Source: Schizochytrium sp. TIO01
Taxonomy: Eukaryota > Sar > Bigyra > Thraustochytrida > Thraustochytriidae
Direction of reading: 5' to 3'
Length of the DNA: 64,000 bases
NCBI GenBank assembly: GCA_004764695.1
Contig: SMSO01000036.1
Location: forward strand, 1,942,001 to 2,006,000
Under the pieces are notes generated by a model that saw only the letters and a list, made by a program, of their open reading frames with translations, made no database searches and was not told the origin of the DNA. The translations under genes and the position numbers were made by a program. Shown piece by piece: positions 9,943 through 19,076 of the stretch (within the stretch, counting starts at the first letter, position 1; each line of letters begins with the position of its first letter).

Positions 9943-12900
9943 ATGGGATCTGGAGTGTCTTCAGTTAGTCGTCAGTCAAGAGCTGCGGTGGTTTATCGAC
10001 AAAATGCCAATGAGGATCCTGAGCGAGTTAATGACAATGATGATACTCAAGCCTCAATACTAAAAAGAACACTGGAGAAAAATGCAGGTTCTACAAATGA
10101 ACTAGAACCTGCGAGGCGCAGTATCCAATCAAATGACCGTGAAGATTCAATTGAGGGCAACACACTAAAACAAAATCCCAAAAATGGTCCTCAGGTTGGC
10201 TCAGAAGACGACTCTGATCTTATGAGCCTATCATCCTTGGAGGATGCTGATGCTTACTCAGTCGATGCAACGTCAATACAAAGCCACGTCCAGGATGAGG
10301 ATGATGACTTTGTAGATGGGAAACCCGTGCCAAGGTTCTCGGACGGTTCAAAGTGTCATCCACAACGTCGCTGCCACTTCTTGGAAATACCTTTTGGGAC
10401 AAGTGGCGCGCTAAAGCGACGTGTTTTTGAAGTCCGCGAGCGCTTGGTGGAACCCTGTTCTTTGGAGGACCAGGTTCTAGCGTCACAACCTCGAGTCCGC
10501 CACGCCTCCACTAATATGATTGTTGTACGTTGGGATATGAGTAGCTGGGCGGAGGCAAAACGTATTACTCAGTTCGAGCTTCAGTGGCGGCAGGTGGGAC
10601 TTCGGCAGGGCGAGTATCTTGAAATTCCAGCCAGCAAAGCTGATGCTGATGATGGTAATAGGGAAAGTCAAGTTCTAAGTGGAGAGCTTGAGCCTGTGAA
10701 ACCTGAAAGTTCTGCTGAGGCTGCATTTGGCACAGTTGATGCACTTCAGACCAACTCATTGAGCAAAGCACAAGCGTATCATACAGTTATTTGTGACGGC
10801 CAGTTTTCTACAATGCCCACTGCTGTCATTCGTCAAATTGACCTTCGCGCAGAAGTCCGTCTACACGGCTTGCCAGGATCTTGCGCACCATTGATTTTCC
10901 GCGTGCGTACTAAGCTTGGTCACCTTGGTTGGGGCCAATGGAGTCCAGAGTCTGAGCCAATCCAGACTTTACCAAATATTTGTGATGACCTTACTCCCAG
11001 ACTTGAATGTGCCACAGCCCACTCTGTTCGGTTGAAGTGGTGTGCTCCAGCTAACAAGGCATACGGCAAAGTGGTGCGATATCGGTTGTTTGCAGCGCTT
11101 GCCAAAGCTAAACATTTAAAAGGTGACGTGGAGACACAAGACTATTGCGATGAAACTGTCGAACTATTAAATGATGATGACGAGGAAATTGCTAAAGAGG
11201 CTTCAAGAGAAGTAGGCTGGGCATTGATTTATGAAGGTCTTGAAGAGGAAATTGGCATTGGAAAAGAACCAAGACTAAAAAATAGTGATAGCGAAATGCG
11301 AGCACATGATTTGCTCGCAAAAAGCTTATATAGTAAAGGATCGAATTTACACGCGATTGGACTTGAACAAGGCCTTCTTCCATCATCATGGCCTATCTTT
11401 GTAAAGTTAGAGGCTGACATGGGTTCCTGGTTTCATGGAGAGTACTTTGCAAATGATGTACGCAGCCCAGCAACGCAAGTTATTACTTATGATCCTATTC
11501 CTGACCCGCCGCCACCACCAGAAACCCTGCCCTACCACGGAACTATACAAGCACGGCATATCCTATTATACTTACGGCCATCCCAAACTTATGGTAATGG
11601 GCATCCGGCAGAAACCTACAAGTTTATGTATCCGGGACGGGATGCCTCGAACTGGTTTGGCTTGGACATTGCAGAAGGCTTGAAAAACCCTAAATCTTTT
11701 CAGCGCCAGGCTCTGAAGCAAAAGACTATAGACCTTTGGAAGGAAGCAACAGAAAATTTCGAACAAGAAATGGCAGCCGAGAAGGATGATCTACGCCGCG
11801 AAGGGTGGACGCAAGACAAGGAGGGAATATGGAATTCAAGCTTATCACATGAGGAGCAAGTCAATCATCCTTATGTAGACGACCTTCCAATCGCAGAATT
11901 CATACTCATGGGCCGTATGCTATCAGCGGAGATCATTCATCCCTTTCGAGAACTTTATCGAGGACCGAGTCGGCATGTGCATTTATCGAAACTTGATCCA
12001 ACTACCAAATATGAATTTTACGTAACCACATCTGCCCGAATGACAACTTACGGTAGCAGCGAGCCATCAGGTCGAACAATTGTGGCTACACAGCTTGAGT
12101 CTACAGAGAAGCTATCACTGCCACAAGGCTGGGTAGAACTTTGGGATCCGGTCTCCGAGTACGTGTACTTTCATGAATCTTCCTCGACTACAATTCAATG
12201 GGAGCATCCCGCGGGGGCAAATATCGACGACCCTGAACTAAGGTTTCGAACTCTCCGTTTTCGATTACTGCATCGTTTATATCAGCGATTACCTCCGGCC
12301 CAAAACGTTGAAACCCACAAGATCTATTTAAATCGCAAAAAACTAGTTCAGGACTCCTATCGAGAGGTGGGCCTTTTGAAAAAGGAGCAACTGTGTGGAA
12401 AATTTAATGTACACTTTGAAGGTGAGAGTGGCATTGACTCTGGAGGCATCACCACGGAATGGTATCATTTATTGACAAAGGCTTTGTTCCAGCCTGAAGC
12501 CAAGCTTGTTATATGCACGGAGGCGTGTAATCGGTATTCTTTAATGCCTGCACCTCGCATTGCAGGTGATGATAGGCGATGGCATCTAGATCGATGCTTT
12601 ATGCTGGGTAGGATAATGGCGAAGGCGGTGTATGATAAGAGAGTCGTGAATACCCCATTCTGTACATATATTTATAAACACCTCTTGGGAATACCACCAG
12701 ACATGGATGACTTACGTCAAGTAGATCCTGTTTACCACCAAAGTCTAGAATGGATGTTGCATCATGAAATTTCGGATATTATTTTTCAGCCATTTACTGT
12801 TCATGATAAGAATGAGATTGAACATGATCTTTTACCTGGAGGCTCGCATGTTGACGTCACGGACGCTAACAAACATGAGTATGTTGAAAAGGTTGTGGAG

Positions 12901-13365
12901 TGGCTGTTGACGAAATCTGTTAGCGATGAAATGGAACGCATCTGCGCAGGCTTCCACGAACTCTTTCCAGTAGATGAGCTTAACGAATTCACCGTCGCTT
13001 ATTTGGAACACTTGATCAATGGCTCTGAGGAAATCCCTGTTTCAGAGCTTCGTGGGGCTGCTCGATATGCGAACGGTTTCAGTGCTCGTTCTAAAGCTGT
13101 TCAGTATTTCTGGGCGTTCATGGAAGGTGCTTCACCATCTAAGCAGGCTGCGATCCTTGCTTTTGCTACAGGGTCGTCAAAGATGCCTCTGGAACCTTTG
13201 TCAATGCAGATCGTAAAATCGCAAGAGGGTTGCGATGCGTTGCCAACTTCACATACTTGTTTTCAGCAACTTGTCATTCCTGACTACGAGAGCCTCCAGC
13301 AACTTGAAGAGAAATTTGAAGTAGCCCTGGACCATGCTCAGCATGGAGGGTTCATGATGACCTAG
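9943..13365 (+). CDS. HECT-type E3 ubiquitin ligase with fibronectin-III-like and WW domains
   Basis: 1140 residues in one exon. An in-frame TGA lies two codons before the ATG, which fixes the start. The N-terminus MGSGVSS fits the myristoylation rule (Gly2, Ser6). Residues about 10-120 are acidic and disordered. Two fibronectin-III-like segments follow, near 180-330 (MIVVRWDMSSW) and 350-450 (SVRLKWCAP), with further beta-rich sequence to about 715. A WW domain sits at 726-757 (LPQGWVELWDP...YFHESSSTTIQWEHP). The HECT domain fills about 780-1140, including the FEGESGIDSGGITTEW N-lobe motif. The catalytic cysteine is Cys1106 in LPTSHTCFQQLVIPDY. HECT enzymes form a thioester with ubiquitin before transfer. 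WW domains usually bind Pro-rich substrates; FN3 plus lipidation suggests a membrane-linked scaffold. The order resembles NEDD4 logic but has no C2 domain. Confidence 0.92.
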   Translation: MGSGVSSVSRQSRAAVVYRQNANEDPERVNDNDDTQASILKRTLEKNAGSTNELEPARRSIQSNDREDSIEGNTLKQNPKNGPQVGSEDDSDLMSLSSLEDADAYSVDATSIQSHVQDEDDDFVDGKPVPRFSDGSKCHPQRRCHFLEIPFGTSGALKRRVFEVRERLVEPCSLEDQVLASQPRVRHASTNMIVVRWDMSSWAEAKRITQFELQWRQVGLRQGEYLEIPASKADADDGNRESQVLSGELEPVKPESSAEAAFGTVDALQTNSLSKAQAYHTVICDGQFSTMPTAVIRQIDLRAEVRLHGLPGSCAPLIFRVRTKLGHLGWGQWSPESEPIQTLPNICDDLTPRLECATAHSVRLKWCAPANKAYGKVVRYRLFAALAKAKHLKGDVETQDYCDETVELLNDDDEEIAKEASREVGWALIYEGLEEEIGIGKEPRLKNSDSEMRAHDLLAKSLYSKGSNLHAIGLEQGLLPSSWPIFVKLEADMGSWFHGEYFANDVRSPATQVITYDPIPDPPPPPETLPYHGTIQARHILLYLRPSQTYGNGHPAETYKFMYPGRDASNWFGLDIAEGLKNPKSFQRQALKQKTIDLWKEATENFEQEMAAEKDDLRREGWTQDKEGIWNSSLSHEEQVNHPYVDDLPIAEFILMGRMLSAEIIHPFRELYRGPSRHVHLSKLDPTTKYEFYVTTSARMTTYGSSEPSGRTIVATQLESTEKLSLPQGWVELWDPVSEYVYFHESSSTTIQWEHPAGANIDDPELRFRTLRFRLLHRLYQRLPPAQNVETHKIYLNRKKLVQDSYREVGLLKKEQLCGKFNVHFEGESGIDSGGITTEWYHLLTKALFQPEAKLVICTEACNRYSLMPAPRIAGDDRRWHLDRCFMLGRIMAKAVYDKRVVNTPFCTYIYKHLLGIPPDMDDLRQVDPVYHQSLEWMLHHEISDIIFQPFTVHDKNEIEHDLLPGGSHVDVTDANKHEYVEKVVEWLLTKSVSDEMERICAGFHELFPVDELNEFTVAYLEHLINGSEEIPVSELRGAARYANGFSARSKAVQYFWAFMEGASPSKQAAILAFATGSSKMPLEPLSMQIVKSQEGCDALPTSHTCFQQLVIPDYESLQQLEEKFEVALDHAQHGGFMMT

Positions 13366-13842
13366 TGTTTCAAAAGAAAAATAATTTTACAAAGATTGAA
13401 TGTTTGTCTCCAAAGGATAGTTCATGCCCAACTGCCACCTCCAATCAACAAGACTTTCAAATACAAAGGTTCACTTTGTCAACTGGTGGGAACACTGCTT
13501 GCGGCTGAGAGGTAGATGGAGTCGCACGCCAGATACACGTTTCTTGCGAGGAGATGCGTTTGCACCCCTCAAAACCTTATGAAGACATAGAACGATGGCA
13601 TTCAGTCTTCGCGGATGACAAAAGATGCTGAGGTACGACACGCAATATCATGCGTAGCATCTCCGGCCCGCATTCTGCCTCAAAGAAAAACGATCAGACG
13701 AAGCTTTCATGTACTTTGGTGAGCAACACGACAAATGAATCTCCATCTGTCCATTCCTGCAGCCTTTTCGTTACTTCGTTTAGTTCTTTTTATTTCCAAG
13801 GGATATACATGATCAAATTGAACCTGGTCGATTTCTCATAAA
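13366..13842. other. Convergent intergenic spacer
   Basis: 477 bp between the stop codons of the HECT gene (+) and Beclin (-). It contains a few short frames without domains and nothing else recognisable. Confidence 0.4.
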
Positions 13843-15774
13843 TTAAACTTTATGGTGAACGCACCACACCAAGAGCCACTTTAGGTTAGTGACTACATGA
13901 CGTAGAGCCTTGGTCCATGCGTACGCTTTTATAATATCTGCATTGTGAGGAACAGTGCCGGGGCTGTAAAATGGTGCATGCATCAAGTCGACCGACGTTG
14001 AATCGATTTTACACGAATTAGGAGGAATACCACGCTGGCGAGCATTCTCGTCAGGGATTTCAATTGGGTACATTTTCTTACCAATATCTAATGTAACCCC
14101 TGTGCTAGTTTTCATAGCCTCGTCACAGAGGTACTTCAGACAGATAAGAAATGCGCGCATTGCGTGGTTAAAATTTTCAACAGCAGATCCGCCACCAACG
14201 ACCATGAGTCTGTCCAGCATGGAGTTTGACTTGCTAATATCTAAATACAGGGGAAAGACAGTCTTGTTTGCCTTCAAAAAATCAAGTGCCGAAGGGGCCT
14301 TGGTAAGGCTGCGGATTGTGGTTCGAGACCCGATGGGCTCAATTTTGTAACCAGGGAAAGTCTTACCACATGTTTGAGCAATTGCTGCAAGAAGCATAGC
14401 GCTGAGCCCCCAGGCAGTATTGATTTCCTCCCACTCGGGCGGCGCTTTGCTTAGTTCTGGCGCAAGACTCTTACCCATGTGATGTGGCATGCGACCAATT
14501 AGTTGCCCAAGCCGAAAACCATTAATTGTGCCATATTCTCCGTCTCGCCAGATAAAAAACGCATCATTGAAGGCATGTATCGGGCTCAACATCCAAAGAA
14601 CACTCATTGTTCGGGAGATGCGGTTTGTGAGTGAATCTGTCTTTTCGCTCACTACATGCAACAGCTCCTTAAGCGAACCGGACTCTGCCCACACTTTGTT
14701 TTCTTGCGCAGCAATCTTGGCTTCTTCAGCATCAAGCTTGAGTTGTTCTTGCCGAATACATGCTCGTGCGCTTTCCGTATCTTTAATTTCTGCCATGAGA
14801 CGACTTTGCTCACGGAGGAGCATTTCAACCTCAAGCGCCATAGCTTCTTCGTCAATAGGTTCATCCACAGGGGTCTGAGTCTGCTCCCTGAATGCTCGCA
14901 ACTTCAATGTGGTATCAACGCACTCGAGCATCTCGGCATTCATCGCACCTCGTACAAATGCCTTACAATCGTTGCACAACTGAGGAGCACGTTGCTCAAG
15001 TTCAGACTTTTGAACTCCTTGCTGTTCCTGCTCCAACTTTAGCTCTTCAGACCGAGGAACCCGTGGCCGTACAAATGCATCATCAACGTTTTCAAACGCT
15101 TCATCTTCGCTTCCACGGCCAAGTGCCAATGCCAAAAGCTCCCGTTTGCAAGCTGCCGCAAAGTAGTCCAACTCTTCTTTCCTGGCAGTGTTGTGGTTGC
15201 TAGGCGAACCAAACTGCGCCGAGGCCGCCGTTGACGTCGTTGAAGACAAAGTTGACGAGAATAATGCAGCAGCACCAATTCCACCTATGTGCGCATACTG
15301 CGATGTGGATGAATTAAATGATGTTGAAGACGAAGACGATGACGTAGATATTTGCCTGCTCACGTTCCTTGGTGTGGCAAGGTTATCGTCGGCATTGAAT
15401 CTTCCACCATCCATGCCGTCCGGAATTGGTACATGAATAAAGTCATCGACGCGAAGTCGCTTGCCACTGGTCTCCTCCTGAAGCCGTTGAGCGCTGCGGA
15501 GTCGCTCATTCATAGGCGGCGGAGGAAAGACCTTTCGACCGCAATCGCAGCAGGCAATGCTCTCCGCTATTTCCGCATCATCACAAAAAAGCTCAGGCCT
15601 CTCAACCTTCAATCCTCGAGACGATTTCGACTCCATGTCTCGCGAGGCATGTGAAGCTGCAGTCCTGCTTGAACTTGAAGCAGTTGAAGAAGTAGAAGTA
15701 GACCTCAACAGCGATGGTGACGAAGAAGGCGACGATGCTCCCGCCTTTCGGGGCGTCGGAGCAGGAGTAGACAT
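13843..15774 (-). CDS. ATG6: Beclin-1/ATG6/VPS30 autophagy protein
   Basis: 643 residues in one exon from an ATG at 15774. The C-terminal 250 residues form the evolutionarily conserved domain: FNDAFFIWRDGEYGTINGFRLG, then PPEWEEINTAWG, FNHAMRAFL, and the terminal WTKALRHVVTNLKWLLVW. The preceding coiled coil spans about 290-385. Two Cys-x2-Cys pairs typical of ATG6 N-terminal regions occur at Cys75/Cys78 and Cys267/Cys270 and probably bind zinc. They are separated by an unusually long Ser-rich insertion, and the first 60 residues are also Ser-rich. Beclin is the regulatory subunit of the class III PI3-kinase VPS34 complexes (with VPS15 and ATG14 or UVRAG) that start autophagosome formation and endosomal sorting. 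Human Beclin 1 is 450 residues, so the extra length lies in disordered parts. Confidence 0.95.
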   Translation of the reverse strand: MSTPAPTPRKAGASSPSSSPSLLRSTSTSSTASSSSRTAASHASRDMESKSSRGLKVERPELFCDDAEIAESIACCDCGRKVFPPPPMNERLRSAQRLQEETSGKRLRVDDFIHVPIPDGMDGGRFNADDNLATPRNVSRQISTSSSSSSTSFNSSTSQYAHIGGIGAAALFSSTLSSTTSTAASAQFGSPSNHNTARKEELDYFAAACKRELLALALGRGSEDEAFENVDDAFVRPRVPRSEELKLEQEQQGVQKSELEQRAPQLCNDCKAFVRGAMNAEMLECVDTTLKLRAFREQTQTPVDEPIDEEAMALEVEMLLREQSRLMAEIKDTESARACIRQEQLKLDAEEAKIAAQENKVWAESGSLKELLHVVSEKTDSLTNRISRTMSVLWMLSPIHAFNDAFFIWRDGEYGTINGFRLGQLIGRMPHHMGKSLAPELSKAPPEWEEINTAWGLSAMLLAAIAQTCGKTFPGYKIEPIGSRTTIRSLTKAPSALDFLKANKTVFPLYLDISKSNSMLDRLMVVGGGSAVENFNHAMRAFLICLKYLCDEAMKTSTGVTLDIGKKMYPIEIPDENARQRGIPPNSCKIDSTSVDLMHAPFYSPGTVPHNADIIKAYAWTKALRHVVTNLKWLLVWCVHHKV

Positions 15775-16829
15775 CGCCGAAAGTGCAGCGCACCGACGCT
15801 GCTACCCACGTCGAGGCAATATGCTATATAAGTGCCACACAAGTCTGCTGCGACCCGACCAACGTGCCGCGAGTTGGCTTCGTGTTTGGGCGAATGTGGT
15901 AAGTCTCTGACAGCGGATAATTAAAAAATTAACGCCACTGTATGGATAATTCGACCACCTTCTCTTATCCTTTATATATAAAGGTTCCGTGACATTGGCT
16001 TAATTTTTATTTCGGGAGGAATCTGAGCAGGCATCTTAAATCCTGCTTGATGGATTGTTTGTCTATGCTTTTGTCTACAGATAGAGATCGAGAGTCCCAA
16101 AACTTTGTTCTTTTCTTTTCTTTTTCTTCAATTTAGAAGGATAAAAATCTTGAAAGGAAAAAGAATAGCAATTTTTTAATTATAGAGCTCCTATTCCAAA
16201 AGGCCAGGTTGACAGGTTGATATGTAGGCAATCAAAAGTCTTGAGGATATCGATGATCACGTGAGTGGGTGCTTCATTTTTCTACAGATAACTATGCCGC
16301 TAGCGCCTTAATGATGGGATTCAACGCCATGGTGTTCTCCACTTTTGCTGTCACACCACAAAAGAACTCATTTCGGTAGCGAGGAAAAAAATCTACAAAT
16401 CAACTCTGGCAGCATGGTGTTTGTAACTTTATATGTCTGGGTTTACTTTGTTTTAAAAATAGTGCGACTCTGCAAGGTGTTAGAAGGGACGTGCCGCTGA
16501 TTTATATTCACACTGTAATTTTTAATTTGGCTCATTGTCTCCTCTCGAATATACTGACACAAGATATTTCACATTACATAAGCAAGTTAAATACGAGAAG
16601 CTTTATTCTTGACAGAACAACTCTTCTCATTTTCATGTCAGTGATTTATTGTGACAACGGCGGCTTATCTTCTGAATGAAGAACTGTGTAAAATCTTAGG
16701 TTCGCAACCAATTTGAAGAACCATTTATGGCAAAGATCGTTCATACTCTTCCGTATGTTATTAAAGAAACAGACCTTTAAATGGCGATAGATCGGGCATA
16801 GCAATCAAAACCTATGAAGAAGAACAACG

Positions 16830-17081
16830 ATGGCTTTGAATAGCCTTATTAGGGTACGACGAGCAATGTGGCAAACTGATGCAAAGAGGTCACGCACCCT
16901 AGGAGGCAGTGCTTCAGGCGGAAAATTCGCAATACAACTCATTACTCAAGCAGCCAGCCATGTGAATACTTGCGTTGGCGTCGCGAAGTACATACCGGAG
17001 GTTGTGGCTACTCCAATAGAAGCTGCATTTTCACAATTTCTAGCGGTGCAAACAAATGTTCTGTCCAAGGTGGACGACTAG
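16830..17081 (+). CDS. Small hypothetical protein (83 aa), doubtful
   Basis: An 83-codon frame with a plausible composition. The N-terminus is basic and lacks acidic residues over its first 15 positions (MALNSLIRVRRAMW), as in mitochondrial presequences, and a moderately hydrophobic helical part follows. I recognise no family. It stands alone in a gene-poor area, so it could equally be a chance frame. Confidence 0.2.
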   Translation: MALNSLIRVRRAMWQTDAKRSRTLGGSASGGKFAIQLITQAASHVNTCVGVAKYIPEVVATPIEAAFSQFLAVQTNVLSKVDD

Positions 17082-17604
17082 GGCAGTAGAGATGAACAAT
17101 AACTCTCGGAAGCAGGCAGGTCGTTTACAATCTGCACTTTTCCAACGAGGGTTGGAAAGTAGACTTTGAACCGGGCGCAGTAGTTGCTCAATCGATATGT
17201 GAAAGCGGGCTTCTCCCTCTGTGCAAACGTATCTACCCTCCGCCACATTTGAGACGAGCGTGCCGCTTCCTATTGTACGAGTGACACTTTACACAAGTGT
17301 TCTCATCGCGGAACTCTCTCATGAACTCCGCTTTTTCCTTTTCCTTGCAACTTCTTTCCTTTCCTTCCCTGCAATGCACACTCTGCCCAACTTCGCAATC
17401 GCATCAAAGGAACATCGTCTTGCACGCTCGCAGTGTCCTCCGCTGCTGCTGCAATCTGCAAACGTTCGAGTCCTCCGGTTTCCATCTTGTTTTGGGGTTT
17501 TGTTTCTTTCTACTTTAGAAAGAAGCAACTCGAATGAACTTGAGCCCAATATAAAAAAACAATTAAAATACTAACAACGAGAAGAGAGCGAAGAACTTCG
17601 AAGG

Positions 17605-17632
17605 AAAGAACGAAAGAACGAAAGAACGAAAG
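17605..17632. repeat. Short (AAAGAACG)n tandem repeat
   Basis: Three and a half copies of the eight-base unit aaagaacg, read directly. Confidence 0.8.
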
Positions 17633-18963
17633 GAAAAGGTACCTTAAAGAGATTTCTTTCTTTTTTCTCGGGGGTCCCACCCAGTACCTTCATCCAATGT
17701 CCCACATGGTACCCAGCCATTTTCGAGGATAGTCCAGTGTCCAGGAGGATGGGAGCGAGATGAGTCCAGCACATTCTCACGTGATCATCGTGCCACAAGT
17801 CACACCGCTCTCTGGTGCTCACAGCCAATCGGCCTTCAAGGCCGACCCACGTCTCGCGCCAGTTTCCACTCCTTTCCGTTCCGTCTCTTCTTTTCTGGCC
17901 CCTCTTCCTGTCAGAAAGGCCTTCGTTCGACTCGAGCAGAGGCTCCCGACCTTGAGTCAAGTCCGCGAGGGCTTTCATCCTCGAAGACCTCGGGGCCTAA
18001 ACTTGGGAACAACTTGCCAAACAAACTGTTCTCGAGTTCCCAGGGTACGTAGCTCCTCAAAGCTTAGCTCGAGATACGGCACCAAACGAAGAGTGCCGTG
18101 TCTTGAAATGCCATTCATGTCATACCGTGTCATACGAGATGACCACTTGACCCCGATTGACTAGCGAAACGAGTCCTTGTGTCACATGCTCTGGTCCTCC
18201 TGTGCCATGCGAAGCGCCCACCACGCGAGGCAACCATCTGCTGTGTTGGCCACGCTCGTCTTGCCCAGGCATGATCAAACCCATCTTCGAGTGTCTGACA
18301 CAGAGCCTCCAATCTCCACTCCAAGAAGCCTGCGCAAGGTCCTTCACATCGCGCATGTCCTTGTCTCATTCAGCGGCACGTGCACACGCGCTGGCATGGT
18401 ATAACCTATAGTATCGTACAGTAGACTATACTGCCTTTAAATGGGTTATCTGGAGCCTCTATAGTAGGCCATTTGCGCTTTATTGTCGTTGTCGATGAGG
18501 GGACAGCGCCGGTAGATAGACTCCCAGGCTCAGCAAGTATCTGAGGTAGCTAGACGGACAAACCAAGGTCCTGCTGCAGCGTGATGAAGCTCTTCCTTGC
18601 CGTTTCTTGCAACTGGGTTTCACGGGTAATGATCTTTCCCGCTGCCAGGTTGTAATGGTGGGTCATGGAAAGTGCGATGCGCAGCATTCAGTTGGTTTAG
18701 TTTTCTAAAAGAATAAAAAGATTGACTCACTTTTTCTTTTTCCTCCGTTACTATTTACTGTTTACTCTTTTTTCTCACGACGAGGTAGGAAGGTACTAGT
18801 CACCTACCTAACTAATACTTTGAACATTCACGGTAGTGCCAGTAGTAGTACCTGGTACACAACTAAACTTGTAAAGAGCAACGGAGATAATACAATAATA
18901 TATGAATTAAGAAGCAGGTACTTTTGTGGACACGTATTTGTAAAGCAGGTCCGCCAAAGAGCA

Positions 18964-18992
18964 ATCGATCGGCCGATCGATCGGCCGGTCGG
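18964..18992. repeat. GATCGGCC palindromic repeat
   Basis: Two tandem copies of atcgatcggccg followed by gtcgg. The central 16 bases, ggccgatcgatcggcc at 18971-18986, are a perfect palindrome. It lies just upstream of the putative first exon of the DysF/PH/PDZ gene. Confidence 0.75.
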
Positions 18993-19076
18993 TGCAGCAG
19001 TTGCAGTTTTGGCGAAGGCTTGACCTTGCGGCGCCAATACGTCTGTAAGGAGCAGTCCCACGCTCACTGAGGAAAG

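Larger units (their letters stand above)
15775..19076. other. 3.3-kb gene-poor region
   Basis: Lies between the divergent Beclin (-) and DysF/PH/PDZ (+) genes. The 15.8-17.1 kb part is AT-rich. 17.6-18.4 kb is GC-richer with overlapping open frames on both strands (for example 17760-18164 plus, 17571-17978 minus), but none shows a domain. An imperfect (AAAGAACG) repeat and a GATC-rich palindrome are listed separately. I see no tRNA or other RNA gene. Confidence 0.45.
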
